From Trichomonas vaginalis G3 (Eukaryota; Parabasalia; Trichomonadida; Trichomonadidae): a DNA stretch of 64,000 nucleotides. Of this stretch, positions 49,204 to 61,587 are shown in pieces (within the stretch, counting starts at the first letter, position 1; the number at the start of each line of letters is the position of its first letter). The translations under genes and the position numbers were made by a program. Location: NCBI RefSeq assembly GCF_026262505.1, contig NC_067207.1:18568082-18632081 (forward strand), given 5' to 3'. Under the pieces are notes generated by a model. That model searched no databases. It was not told the DNA's origin and saw only the letters and a list, made by a program, of their open reading frames with translations.

Positions 49204-50996
49204 GATTTTTTTTGACAAAAAAATTGTTTTTGTCAGATTCAATAAATCATTACATCAGATTTATTTTTTACTTTTCAAATGAAGTGTCTAGATTGTGATC
49301 TTCATATTTTGTCGTTGTATTATGACATGAATCTTCAGTTTTGCTGATAAATAAGTATTTTGCAACAATACATGAATATTATTTGCTGTTTTCTTTATTA
49401 ATCGCTTATACATGAAATGTGTAATTTCATGAACCTCAGTTATATAGATTATCCCATTGTTAGTGGTTGGGAATCAAACGATTATCATAATATTCATGAT
49501 AAGAGTATGAACATATTACTAAAGTCAAGACATTACCATTAACTGTAGCAATACTTATGCAAAACATGGAGGTTTTTAGCCTTTAGAACCATAAATGCGT
49601 CTCATAACTGACTTCGTTATCTTTTCAATGGTTTCTCACGTTATGATATTGAACTCATTGGAACAGTCAGGGTAACCATTACCTTTTGAAAAATTTGGGA
49701 GCATATAAGTCTCTCATCTCTCCCTCGTTCATACCTTGAAGATTCATATCATGACTAATACCATTAAAGTCAAAAATATTCCAATGGGAACGACCAACCA
49801 TTGTTTTAAAAGTTTAACCTTCAATTGACTGATGGTAAACAAATTCCATGCATCTCTGTCCGCCAATTTCTGTTAATATTTTTGCTGTCCATTCATATCC
49901 AAATCCATTCCCCATACCGTTAACTTTGAGGAATTGCCGTTAGAATAGCTGTTCTTAAAATGAGGCTTTTCAACCTTTGAGAGCATAAACTCTTTTTATA
50001 ACTTTCTGCATTTTTATGTTTGACCTCCTGAGCCATCATTGACATTTAAATTTTTTATAGCTTCCACCCCTTTGTTTCTCGTTCCTCGCTTCTTCCCTTA
50101 GCTCTTTTGTTCAGTAGTCTACATCTTTATAACACAGCTCCATGTCTCAGTGAATTCAACAATTTTTTTCATTCGTTAGCTTTTACATTCAAACCCTTGT
50201 CGAGTATATTGTTTCCATTTCTATAACATATAAAAGGTTTTTTTATCTATATGAAAATGAGAAGCAAATCCATCTTAGTGGTGCCGTTAATGTTTCCAAT
50301 TGAACCAACCATCAAATTTGACTCACGAACGACAAACAATATTGTCAAAAGAATTATAGTTCGGAGTGTTTTGAAAGAAAAAGAACCAGAAGCTGAAATC
50401 GCGTGAAATTTTAAACTCAGCTTCACGCTAAACGCTACATCAGATGTTTAAGTTAGAGTATCCACCAACTGGACCAAAAATTCTTTCAAGAGAAGCCAAC
50501 GACAAACCCTTCAAATGTTTTCAATACAAAATCCTTTCGATTAACGTAGACATTACCTCTCCAGTTATACCAAATCATTTACTCATGACGATAAGAAGCT
50601 TTTGACAAAATTCTTATAAGCAAGAAACCAAAATAATTTCTAAACAAAAGAGGACCTTGAAAATGTTATCTCACGAATAACAGGGAAACAATGTGTATTG
50701 ACTATCTCGACCCCTGAAATCCGAATGCTGTGGTCAAACGCCACCATTCATAGAAATAGGTAACATCCGCATCATTTGAAACCACCAACGGAACTACAGG
50801 AGTGAGTTTTTAAGTATAAATTATCGAATGAATATACAAAACTTTCAACAGAAATAAAATTATGTTTGAAATATGTTTTGTAAATTAAAAGAATTTGTAA
50901 CTGATCTATCCAAAACTTCTTCAACGTATCGAACTCACATTCAGTAATGCAAACCTAATCTATTGACTTGGTGCAGTTTTCACTAACCAATATAGC
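49204..50996. other. Gene-free region with degenerate repeats
   Basis: The first 300 bp belong to the duplicated segment (to about 49,512). The following 1.5 kb, less AT-rich and rich in CCATTA and TTTCAACCTTTG-like phrases, has no ORF; imperfect repeats of the type AGG.TTTTAGCC/CAACCTTTGAGAGCATAAA are visible at about 49,570 and 49,960. It may be a decayed gene or repeat, but I cannot identify it. Confidence 0.4.
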
Positions 50997-51170
50997 GCCA
51001 GTTTTTTAATGTCTCCAAATGCTTTTCCTGGAGCTCTTTTCCATGTCTGATCATTACTTGAGATTGGATGAGTTTTCCATTGGGAACCGGTTCAGCATGT
51101 TTTCTTGGAGCTACACATACATCATAAGGTAGTCTTTGAGATTTAGAAAAAAAAAAATAAGCGAAAGCAT
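50997..51170 (-). pseudogene. Histidine acid phosphatase 5' fragment (copy 2)
   Basis: Covers only the first about 60 codons of the gene at 42,458-43,651, up to the RHGK motif, and then runs into unrelated sequence at about 50,996. A one-base loss after RHGK shifts the frame. Confidence 0.75.
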
Positions 51171-51382
51171 CTTTTGTCACTTTTTCTTTTGAAAAAAAGT
51201 GAGAATCCGGGCTTCATATTGCAAATACAAGCTCAATCTATGGCATTACTAAAAATGAACAAATTATATTATAGATTTGGAAGAATATTGAATCTGCAAA
51301 CGATGAAGATCAGTTTTTAGCAAAAAAACAAAAAAATTTGTAATAAATTTTGGTATCACCTTATTATATCATTAATGATGAT

Positions 51383-52032
51383 GGGAACAGGACAAATTTG
51401 CCACACGGCACTTTTTTTAAAAAAAAATTAATGGAGCGAGCACAATACTCTGCTGCAGGAACCCCAAGGCTCCCAATCATTACGAAAGGGAGCCTCAGGG
51501 CTCCTGAGAATCCATCAGCAGAGGCCTTTTCATTTGGCCTCTGCTGATCAAAGATTCGGCGAAGCCATTCTTCGTCTCAGGAGCCCCAAGGCTCCCAATC
51601 ATTACGAAAGGGAGCTCAGGGCTCCTGAGAAACCTCTTTGAGAAGGTTTTTTAAAGAAAACCTTCTCAAAGATGATTGTCAGCAATCACTCAAAATCTAC
51701 CAAGAGTTTCAAAGTTTCAAATCTATCTGAAATGAAGCTTTGAATCTCTTGTATATCTAATGTAGAGGTACCTTTTCAAAATGTCTTCTATTGATTAATT
51801 TAATCAGTAAAAGTCATTTTGAAAAGGTACATCTCTATAATTGCTATTGAGCATTCACTCTTGGAACCTTGGAGCTCTTGTGTAGTGCATGAAAACTCCA
51901 AGATTCTAGCATAAAACATATATCATAGACATAATTTCTTCAAATATAATTTAAGGTTATTTTTAAAAAAATTAGAAAAGCGTAATTTAAGGTTATTGAA
52001 AAAGTGACGCTTGACAAATTTGTCCCGCACTC
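51383..52032. mobile_element. MULE MITE (copy 2)
   Basis: 650 bp, same ends and the same AATGATGAT duplication as the element at 43,864-44,516, with several one-base losses. It was copied together with the surrounding segment and is not an independent insertion. Confidence 0.88.
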
Positions 52033-52227
52033 AATGATGATTCGTAAAGGTGAAGTTTCAAGTTTCATATTGAACAAGAAAGGAGATATCAATCCATAAA
52101 CATATGAAATATAGCCTGCTTAGGATTACATATATAAAGCATATAGTTTTATTGCGAAATAATAAGTCTAATTTCGTAATTAGAAATTTGACTGTTTTGC
52201 CATTCAATTTTTAGATTTTTGACAAAA

Positions 52228-53908
52228 ATGTTTCAGATTCTGTTTTCTTTAGCTGCATCAAAATTCATACCTTACAATATTACAGAGTTCCTAGTGTATG
52301 ACTCATACACAGATAGACAGTTTAGTTCAGTAATTAAACGCCACAACCGCGTAGTTGCAATGATTATAAATATGTCTGCAACAGGTACTGAATCTTTCAT
52401 TGATGAATTCTCAAAACTTTCAGCAATATTTACACATGACGTAAAATTTTGCGTTTTAACTACTCAAAAAGCCAAAAAAATTTATAAAAAATATGCGCAA
52501 TTCCTTCCTCAGCTTTCATTCTTCACTGATGGCGAAATTGCATACTCAATACCATATCCAACTACAGAAATGGAGCTTATTTACGCTGTTGGCATATATT
52601 TGCGTAAAAATACTCCAATTTTCGATGATTCCAAGAAGCTTCTCAATGCGATACCAGATACACAGTTTACAATAATATCACCTACATCTATTCTTGAAGA
52701 TTCGCAAGCGCTTATCAATGAAATACAAGAAAATGTTGGATCTTTTAACGTTTTCGGAGCAACAGAAAATGTTTTCAAGGATTTAGGCTTTTCTGATGAT
52801 AAAGTTTGCTTGTATCGTAGAAAAGATAAGAAAATATTACAAATAGATAATATTTCAAATATTTTGGAGTTTACAGAGACATCCTTCTATCCTAAAGTAG
52901 ATAAACATATGGCAACAATGTTCCAAGATTTCGTTGGCCTCCTTTGTGTCAATGAAACAGCCACAGAAGAACAAAAAAATTTCATTTCTGATTTAGGAGA
53001 CAAATACAGAGAAATTACATTTGGAATTATCAAGGATAGTGAGTTAGAAAACATCCATGCCATGACTAATGGTAAAACAAGGCAATTACCGTGCTTCATT
53101 TTGTATAATTGGTTTGATTACATTTTCTTCCCAGTCCAGTACAATTTAAGTCACGTAGAAGGACTTATTAATAGAGTTTTAGATGGCCAAGTTGAGCTAA
53201 ACTTCCCTTCTGAGTCAATTCCGAAAAATCAAAGTAAATTATTAGCGACAAAAGTCGTTGGAATGACATACGAGTCATTTGTTGAGGATCCCAATTATGA
53301 TACAGTCATTTTCTACATCGGAGAAGATGGAACTGGCATAGATTTCGCAAATAAATTTGCGAAATTCCTTAACAACAACAATGTTTCAGGAATTAAGGTC
53401 GGATATATATTAACAGGCCTTAATTCATGCCCGGAATTGTTCCAAGGCTTGTTTTCGAGCCACAAGTCAATTTCTTCCCTAAAATCAATAAAACTGAGAA
53501 CCATACACATTTCGGATCACTAACACCTTATGGGTTACTTGAAGGATTGAAGAGAGTCTCATCTGAGAACATTTCATTAAATAATTCAATTTTCAGTTAT
53601 TCACAAGAGATCAAATATCTCATAGACTTTGGTCAGGAATGGCCAGATCTCCTTCAAGATGATCAGCCATTCGCAGAAGAATTTATGCTCCATAGAGGTA
53701 GACAGCTCGGCTCGGTGATGATTTAGATACAATTATTACTTCTCTCGAAGACTCTGTTGATAATGTGATCGCCGGATTTGATGATTCAAAGTTTGTTTTA
53801 AAAGAAATCGAAGATGATGACTATATGAAAGTAATTAAAGGACAACAAGTAAGTGATGAAGAAAAGAAGGAACACAACCACAAGAAACATCATCACAGAC
53901 ATCATTAA
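52228..53908 (+). pseudogene. PDI-like thioredoxin-fold gene (copy 2)
   Basis: Identical to the copy at 44,713-46,395 for the first about 400 codons. Small indels near 53,432-53,445 (CCCGGAATTGTTCCAAGG where copy 1 has CCCGAGATTGTTCCCAAGG), near 53,630 and near 53,711 disturb the frame in the last quarter. Beyond these the sequence again encodes the same His-rich tail. Confidence 0.85.
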
Positions 53909-54683
53909 AACCATTAATGCAAAATTTTATTTTGATGATTAATAAATACATTATGTTTAAATCGAGATTTATTATTTTTAGTACAGTTGACATCGAATTT
54001 GAAGGTAAGTGAAAATACTAAATTCAAATTCAAACAAAATGCACGAAACAAATTCAATTTGAGGACATTTGAGTGAGTATATTAAAGACACCAAGGAACT
54101 ATCAATTCCATCTCGTCAAGATCAAATTCAGAGCAATGAATTAGTCGAGGAATTTAACATATCCTATAATTCTTAAAATCAAGGATGAAATCAAAACAGC
54201 AGGCTATTGAATTTATATATATCCTAATACGATCATTTTTTATTGGGGAATTTCAGATTTATGAAAATTTCTTTCTTTATCCATGAATTCCAAAATCTAT
54301 AGGATGGTCATACAGACTAGAGTTCAATTCCAAATAGATTTTCTTCGGAACTCCTTTTTGTAAACGATTTTCACCCAATGACCTCACGACCAAAACCGCA
54401 ATTCAAATTTTTTTTGGAGGATCTTGAGAATTTAGCTAAAGGTAACAAAGCAAAAACATTGAAATTAATTTTATTTCAATGTGTTTTTGAAAATTCAATT
54501 GAAATTTCTATCGGAGTGAATATTTGAATAAGAAATACTTCTTTAGTAGACATGCACTGTAGTACGAGTCCTGAACAAATAATTCTAAAATACAGATCCA
54601 TTTAATAAAAATATTTTAGTCAGTTTGGCGTCATCTGCCAAGATTTTGTGGCAGATCTATCTGAATTGCCAAATTTAATTTCG

Positions 54684-55139
54684 ATGACCTTTCACCTTGT
54701 TCCGCTCCAAAGCTTACCCTCCAGCAAAGTCAAACGCCTAAGAACTTGTCCCACCTTGCCTAATTTCTATGTATCGATTGAAGGATGGAGATTTGATAAG
54801 ACATTACGTACCGCGCTCTACATCATAGAATTGGGCGTTCTATATGATGATGGCGTAATGATTTACCGTAGCGAGCATAGATATTCGGAGCTCTACAAGC
54901 TGCATAAAGCTCTTTCAAAATCAAATGACATCTACTCAGCTTTTCCACCTAAGAAGCTTTTTGGATCCAAGAATGTTGAGTTTATCAGTGAACGATACCA
55001 GCAGCTTTGGTCCTACTTTGACAAAGTTTCAGAAATTCGACATATTGACCAGGTTCCAGAGTTTAACAGTTGCTTTAAATTCTCTGAACTTAAGCATAAA
55101 TGGCACTGTGCTTACAATGTCATTAATCTAACCCATTGA
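54684..55139 (+). CDS. PX-domain protein (copy 2)
   Basis: 151 residues from ATG 54,684, open to the stop and nearly identical to 47,177-47,632. The changes are SKDVEF to SKNVEF and CASHV to CAYNV, each from local base transpositions. Upstream, one A fewer than in copy 1 leaves the frame open further back, but still without an ATG. Real as a gene only if the duplication is real. Confidence 0.7.
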   Translation: MTFHLVPLQSLPSSKVKRLRTCPTLPNFYVSIEGWRFDKTLRTALYIIELGVLYDDGVMIYRSEHRYSELYKLHKALSKSNDIYSAFPPKKLFGSKNVEFISERYQQLWSYFDKVSEIRHIDQVPEFNSCFKFSELKHKWHCAYNVINLTH

Positions 55140-55612
55140 TTACCATATCCAATTTATATTTTTAATTTTTATTTTTGTTTGTAAATAGTATTTTTGATTT
55201 ATTTTACTTTTTATTCATTAATCTTACCGATTTGGACAAGTTGACGGAATGTCTTATTTTATTCATAATTTTCGATCCGATTCAGAAATATGTTTAAGGT
55301 AAAGGTATTTAACAAGGAATATTGAATATAAACAAGTATTGGAGGTAAAAGGATATCAAATTCATGTACATTTTCATTAATAATTGTCACTCGATATTTG
55401 ATCTAAACAGAAACGAGGATGAAAACATGTTTATTTTTGTATATTTATCTTATCGTATATTATTTTAGATAATCGATTGATAAAACCCCAGAAAATTATA
55501 CAAAAAAATTTATAATGGAAAAACATGATTATAAATGATTGTAAATCGCATATATATTCAAAACACTATTTAATATCTCTCTTATAAATGATAAAAAAAT
55601 CACAAATAAAAA

Positions 55613-56704
55613 TTATTTCTTAGAAAAATCTTGAATTATCCGATGAAGATCAATAAGGGTTAAACAGACTGCGAATTCTGCAAATCCAATCGAATAATCG
55701 ATAATATCCCTTGATAGCATATCTTTTAAGTCTTCTATCTGTTCCGAATTGTCTAATTCAGCAAACATAGCTTCCCCTGTCTCTGAAGAAACTCCAGAAT
55801 TATCTTCGGACTGTAAAATTCTTGATCCGACCTTTTTTCCCTTCTTATAATTACAAATCGGATTAATAAGAAAGAAGTATAGATAATGTAGCTAAAACCA
55901 ATATAAACGGTTCTCTAGAGTCATCGTAAACACTCGGAAAATACGTTGGATCTTTTGTAAATACCAAATAAAAAATTCCGCCGATAAATAACAAAGCAAA
56001 GATAATAAGTATGATTAAAATAGGTAATTTCTCTACTAAGAAGCTTAAAAATAAACCGTAGCATACAGAAAAAGTTGCCTGGATGATAGAAGATTTTCCG
56101 TAAATTATATCTGAGTAATAGAAGAATGAAATGTATAAAACGGATAATATCTTGAGAAATGCTTTGTTGAGGAATGCAACGATTTTGGCTTTGATTGAAT
56201 GAATGAAGTTCGAATTCATCTTCTGACTTAGTTTTAACGTTAACGTTAAATAGATATAACCTAACGCCCAGCAAAAACCACATTGAAAGATGGACATTGA
56301 TAATTGGATCCGAAAGGAACTAAAGTACCATGAATCGCTTCAACGCACGGAGACTCTGATTTTATCAATCTAGCTAATAATGGAGTAGAACTCACACAAA
56401 AACATGATAATACGAGAAAATTTAATATGCTAGCACAAATTTTTTGATATAATTCTTGCATTTTTCGCTGTTTTCCGGAAGCATGAACAAAGAATATAAA
56501 GGGTAGGATAAGGAAAACGAATACCATTGCGTTACCGAGGAAGTAAAATGAAATCCAGTTAAGTAACGATTGTGCAAATCCATCTACGAATTTATTTGTT
56601 ATAACTATATTGCATTTGGTGAATACATTGTCACTAAATTGCGATGCTGATCGTTTTTCAATTTCTATCTGTTCATGAATTGTAAAATTCGTAGGTTTAT
56701 TCAT
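55613..56704 (-). pseudogene. Multipass membrane protein gene (copy 2)
   Basis: Same as 48,109-49,203 with at least five small indels (for example near 55,850, 55,914, 56,197 and 56,262-56,270), leaving three open pieces. The start codon and first about 150 codons are intact. Confidence 0.85.
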
Positions 56705-57019
56705 GATTTTTTTTGACAAAAAAATTGTTTTTGTCAGATTCAATAAATCATTACATCAGATTATTTTTTACTTTTCAAATGAAGTGTCTAGATTGTGATC
56801 TTCATATTTTGTCGTTGTATTATGACATGAATCTTCAGTTTTGCTGATAAATAAGTATTTTGCAACAATACATGAATATTATTTGCTGTTTTCTTTATTA
56901 ATCGCTTATACATGAAATGTGTAATTTCATGAACCTCAGTTATATAGATTATCCCATTGTTAGTGGTTGGGAATCAAACGATTATCATAATATTCATGAT
57001 AAGAGTATGAGATGGAAAC

Positions 57020-57044
57020 NNNNNNNNNNNNNNNNNNNNNNNNN
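57020..57044. other. Assembly gap of 25 Ns
   Basis: Flanked by GATGGAAAC on the left and AGATGGAAAT on the right; the short shared AGATGGAAA suggests two contig ends that nearly overlap. The true distance is unknown. Confidence 0.99.
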
Positions 57045-57257
57045 AGATGGAAATTGCACAACTATTTCTTATGCTTCCAGAGATATAAGTTTTACTATTC
57101 TTTTGAAATGCAATTATTCATTCTAATATTTTAGGAAAGTTCAAGGTTTAATGAATTAAGATACACATTTTGAGCTATTCTACAGAATATCATTACATCT
57201 AAAATAATTTATTCATTTTTTCATTTTAAATGTTTATTCGATTTATAACAATTAGCA

Positions 57258-59812
57258 TCAAATTTCTGTATATACAATATCTGAATCATTTGAGTTCGAT
57301 TGGTTATCAACAACAATGCCATTTAATTCGGCCGTCGTAATGGTTCCTTCGCTGGAATCCTTGTGGCTCATTACTACTTCAAGGAATTGATTTTCATTTT
57401 CTTCTGGAAGAGAAACAACATGACCAATGTCTTCGTTGAGCCAACTGTCACTACTTTCTTTGTCTGCTTTATCTGGATCATCTTTAGTACGTCGATACAA
57501 ATAAACACCCATAAATGCTAAGATAAAAACAATAGCAATAGCACCGCAAACTAAGCCAATGATTTTGCCAATGCTGACTGCAGATTTAGTTGTTGAATTG
57601 TCATCACTAAATGCAACCCAAACAATAGTCTCAGTGTTGGTGTCGGTGATGATGTATGTGTAAATAATAGTGTTAACATATGTTGTTGACATAGATGCAA
57701 CACCACTCTCGTCTTGAGAAATGATAACTGATGCAATCGTACTGTTAGTGTATATGGCTGATTCTGTCTTCGTTGATGTTGATGATTTAGATTGTTGCAT
57801 AACTTTTCCATCTTCAAAGACTGTTGTGACAACAGAACTTGACTCTTGATTATTATTTGAAACAGATGATGAACTAGATGAAGAAGATGAAATTGGTAAA
57901 ATAATAGGAGGAATTCTCTTAGGAGTTAGTTTTCCACTGCAATCAAATTTGCATTCAGTTCCTGTGCAGTCGAAATAGCTTGTGTTGTAATTTTTAACTT
58001 CGGATGTAGTGAGGATAGTTCCTTTTTGATTATTGTCACATGTCTTAATGAATTCATCGAAGTTGAATGTTGATGGATCAACAAGCATGCTGTAATCATT
58101 GACATATGAGAAAGCGTATTTGTCATAAGATGAATTGAGAATTATGTTTTTGTCATTCGGAGGAACAAACAAAAGTTCTTCATTTTTATTGATTTCTTTG
58201 ATTGATCTCTTAGTTGAAACCGACCTCTGTGTTAGATTCATATAAAGTTTGCTATTTCTGAAGAAATAGTTATCTAATGATCCTGAATTTAAGATGACAT
58301 TTTGAATGTTACATCCAATGAAGTATCCAATTGAAAAGTTTTCGAAGTTAGAATCTAAATAAATTTTAGATAATGATTTGCAATCTTTGAAACTAGAGAT
58401 AGATAAACTATAATTATTTGATACATTAAATGACTCAATTGCAATACCAACAAACGAATTTTCACTAATTGTTTTAAGTGTATTTGGTAATTTCAATTCT
58501 TTCAAATTTTTGCAATTATAAAAAGCTTCTGGACTGATCGTTTCAACAACAGTTTCACTCAAATCTAATGTTTCAATCTTCCAATTATTGAATGTGAATG
58601 ATGAGATGGTTGAATTGAGATTCATCAGAATTTTAAGAATTTGAAGATTCTTCATTTCTGCTTTATTTGCGATTTGTTCAAAAGAAATTTCAGATGAAAT
58701 CAGAGTGATATTTCTAAGAGAATTAGTTATTTCGGACAAATCTGAGATGAAATGATCAGAATTCTTAATATCAATTGCTTTGAGAGAGCTACCCATACTC
58801 TTAATGAATGATTCGATATCAAGATTTGTATTATTTCCGATCGACAGACTTTCTATTGTACAGCCTTTGAAAGAATTAACACTAACATCGACAAATGATG
58901 TTTTTGGAAATTCAATTGATAAATTGTTACAATTAACGAACGCTGATGAATCTATTGTTAATGGATAATCTGCAAATGTTACTTTTGTTAAATTTGCCAT
59001 GTCTTTAAAAGCTTCTGTATTAATATGAGATAAATTATTGTAAAACACGATTTCATTAATGCATTGACTGGTAATCCGTAAGTTTGATGAATCACCCAAT
59101 AAAAATATTAATTTTCCAATCTTTAAATTATTAACAATATCAGTGTTAAGAGCCTTTGATACATATGTTGCATTTTCATGATAAACTTGATCATCTGGAA
59201 TAGTTTGATCAGTAATATAATAATTATCTGTCTTTGAAACATTTAATGATTCAATTGAAGGAAGTGATGTAACTAATTTTGACAAGTTTACTTGACAATT
59301 GTCAGAAATATTCAACTTTTTAACAGGGATTCCTTGAAATGCACCATCTTCGATAATAATTTCACCATATTGAGGCAAAATAACATCATATAAATTAGGA
59401 CAATTAATTATCGAATCTTTTTGAAACTCTATATTTGAAGAGTTAAAGGCTATATAATTCAAATTTGCTCAATTGTTGATTGCATTTGCTGTCACTTTAT
59501 TTATACAGTTTCCAAATGTGATTCTTGATACATTCCAATTTGATATTTTGTTAAGAGTGCCTTCTTGGGCAGCTTTGAAAATGATTTCTTTGGCTGTTAT
59601 AGTTTTATCTTGTAAAGTATTCAAATCGAGGTTTCTGTTTACAAAAACTAAGGTTGAATTTTCGGAAGAATAATTTAATCCAATAGTATCCAAATCAATG
59701 CTACTTTGAGAATTTTCTATTAATAGTTGTTCCAAACCATTAATATTTGAGCAATTATTAAGTACTAAAAGAGTTAAATTTGGACAATTTGAAAAAGAAT
59801 CACTTAACACAA
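57258..59812 (-). pseudogene. BspA-like membrane protein gene, 3' part
   Basis: A large BspA/TpLRR surface protein. LRR units such as NLTKVTFADYPLTIDSSAFV, CKNLKELKLPNTLKTISENS and FVGIAIESFNVSNNYSLSIS fill the first about 400 residues. A Ser-rich region (SSSSSSSSVSNN), a transmembrane helix IIGLVCGAIAIVFILAFMGV followed by YLYRRTK, and a cytosolic tail of about 75 residues ending DSDIVYTEI follow. So it is a type I plasma-membrane protein. An in-frame TGA at 59,469-59,471 interrupts the LRR part, and a MULE inserted at 59,813 cuts it from its 5' part (60,646-61,152). BspA-like proteins are thought to act in adhesion. The gene is dead or very recently disrupted. Confidence 0.85.
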
Positions 59813-60024
59813 GAGTGGGGGACAAACTCGCCCATTGTCACTTTTTCATTAACCTTAAACTTGTAATTTTCATTATTTTTAATTAACCTTATTTCTTTCC
59901 CAATTCCTGATTTATTTTATTCACTTACTATTAAAAGTCACATTTTAATAAAATATAATAATTTATTTATAGCATTTTTTACTATACTGTAATAAAAAAT
60001 TAATTATAATAAATTAAATGTTTA

Positions 60025-60339
60025 TTAAATCAAATGTTTTCTTTGCAATAATATTTTTAATGTTGAGTAAACAATGTTGGGATCAAGTGTATCATTTTTC
60101 AGACCTTTCTGAACAGCTTCAAGCATACTGATGCATTCGACTTTTTTAAATTGTGTCATTTCTTCGAAATCTCTTGTGACTTTTTTGATAACTTTAACAC
60201 TTCTCTCTGAATCCAGACCTTTAATTTGCAACTTAATCAGGAATGAAGGAACAACACTGGAATATAACTCGATGACAAGTTCATCGAGTCGAAGATTTGG
60301 TTGTACACCACTTGTATGTGCCGGATACCATTGTGTCAA
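60025..60339 (-). pseudogene. MULE transposase C-terminal fragment
   Basis: About 100 codons without the catalytic core. RLDELVIELYSSVVPSFLIK and GLDSERSVKVIKKVTRD align with the C-terminal region of the full transposase at 33,402-34,871 (RIDDIVITLITVVIPNAIIK, NEERAVRILTRAGNQ). It starts from TTG-type codons only; a deletion fragment. Confidence 0.7.
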
Positions 60340-60500
60340 ATTTTTCTGAAATTAACTTTAAAAGTACTAAGTAAGATCATGAGATATAGCAATATATGTT
60401 TAAACCAACTTATATTTTGGTTGTACACCACTTGTATGTGCCGGATACCATTGTGTCAAATTTTTTCTGAAATTAACTTTAAAAGTACTAAGTAAGATCA
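60299..60500. repeat. Direct repeat inside MULE remnant
   Basis: TTGGTTGTACACCACTTGTA with GTGCCGGATACCATTGTG and AAAGTACTAAGTAAGATCAT occurs at about 60,299 and about 60,419, a 120-bp period like that of the larger MULE but different in sequence. Confidence 0.88.
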
Positions 60501-60645
60501 TTTATTTTTGCATAATATAATGCCAATATGGTTTCTTTTGATTTTATTTCATTTATAAGCAAATCAGATTTACCCAAAAACTCCACTCCATAAGCGTTCA
60601 TTTGCTAAATTAAAAAGTGACAATGGGCTAGTCTGTCCCTTTCTC

Positions 60646-61152
60646 CTTAACACAATATTATTTGCTTCCATAACTATACAATTTAAGTTTGGACTATCTG
60701 GAAATACACTTGTGCCAAAGAATATCAATGATTCGAAATTATCAGGTATTACGATTGGTGGTTGGATTTTAATTACAATTTTTTTAAGTTGCAAACATTT
60801 TTGGAATAGTTTTGACTTTAAATAAAACTGATTAAAAGCATAAAAATTAATTTCTTTTGAATCAATTTCAATTGGTTCTCCGAATCCAAATGCAAACAAT
60901 TCTGGGTAGACAATATTTAACACATCATAACTACGATAAATTTGTATAAGATCAGCCCAATTGTTTGGTGTTAAATAAACTGTTTTTATATCTGTTATCT
61001 CAATTAGAGACAAATGGTCAGCTTTTGAATCAAAAAAGTTTAAATTAAGCCCATTGACTTTTGAAAAATAAATGTATTTCAGTTTTTCGCATTAATTAAA
61101 GGCTCCATTTTCAATTATAATGATTTTAGAATTATTAAGATAAATTGTTTCT
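60646..61152 (-). pseudogene. BspA-like gene, 5'-side part
   Basis: Continues the gene at 57,258-59,812 on the other side of the MULE: SPNLNCIVMEANNIVL, FQKCLQLKKIVIKIQPPIVI and, further upstream, IYLNNSKIIIIENGAFN, all LRR units. A TAA at 61,092-61,094 replaces an expected Asn codon (AFN-stop-CEKL). The coding sequence ends abruptly at a 24-base A run, where the second Polinton-like fossil begins, so the start of the gene, including any signal peptide, is missing here. Confidence 0.8.
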
Positions 61153-61176
61153 AAAAAAAAAAAAAAAAAAAAAAAA
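61153..61176. repeat. 24-base poly-A tract
   Basis: Marks the junction between the BspA-like gene and the second fossil. It could be the edge of that fossil or a later insertion scar. Confidence 0.9.
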
Positions 61177-61186
61177 GGGTAGTGGG

Positions 61187-61290
61187 GCCTCCAGGCACTT
61201 CGTGCCCTCTAGCCCTGAAGATGTTTAGTATAAATGAAGTTTTTTTTTTCTTGGGATGGCCTTCCAGGCACTTCGTGCCCTCTAGCCCAT
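61187..61290. repeat. Twice-repeated GGCACTTCGTGCC hairpin unit
   Basis: CCAGGCACTTCGTGCC followed by CTCTAGCCC occurs at about 61,189 and 61,263, 74 bp apart, each preceded by GGCCT(T). Each unit can fold into a 5-bp GC stem with a TTC loop. The repeat stands at the edge of the second fossil and may be part of its terminal repeat. Confidence 0.75.
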
Positions 61291-61587
61291 AAAAAGTTTT
61301 TCCCAAGACCCAAGAGGAGGACCGAACCCCAGCCGACCAGCCGTTGACTTTTTTGTAGAGCACTCAAAATAGTATAACTTTGTCCGGACAAGTAAGGGTC
61401 TATCGTCGCTACAGGAAAAGTTACAGGCGTTCCAAGGAAGTATACTTTGAGAAGCCTTTCCCCCTTTTAAAACAAGATAGGACGGTTATTTTACAAAACT
61501 GACAACACTTTGACCGAGTAGTTTTTTGTGCTGAACAAAAAGTGTCATATAAACATCTGTCAAAAACCGTTTTTTACTTCACTTAAA

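Larger units (their letters stand above)
50997..57011. repeat. Second copy of 43,472-49,512, likely unpolished assembly duplicate
   Basis: About 6 kb in direct orientation at an offset of roughly 7.5 kb, carrying the end of the phosphatase gene, the MITE, thioredoxin-fold gene, PX gene and membrane-protein gene in the same order. Differences are mostly single-base losses in short runs (e.g. GGGAGCCTC becomes GGGAGCTC; GTTCCCAAGG becomes GTTCCAAGG) and local base swaps. It begins abruptly inside the phosphatase gene and ends nine bases from a run of Ns. This fits raw long-read sequence better than a diverged duplication. Confidence 0.9.
59813..60645. mobile_element. MULE remnant inside BspA-like gene
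   Basis: 833 bp. Ends: GAGTGGGGGACAAACTCGCC at the left and, inward from the right, GAGAAAGGGACAGACTAGCC, both continuing CCATTGTCACTTTTT. A 10-bp target duplication flanks it. It contains the tail of a transposase ORF (60,025-60,339) and a 120-bp direct repeat at about 60,299-60,500, so it is an internally deleted derivative. Confidence 0.92.
59803..60655. repeat. 10-bp target-site duplication in BspA-like gene
   Basis: CTTAACACAA at 59,803-59,812 and 60,646-60,655 flanks the MULE. With one copy taken as duplication, the host reading frame runs smoothly across the site (NNIVL then SDSFSNCPNL), confirming an insertion into the gene. Confidence 0.92.

Noticed and set aside
51383-52032. An independent second insertion of the 653-bp MITE
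   Set aside because: It has the same target duplication and flanks as the first, so it was copied with the 6-kb segment.
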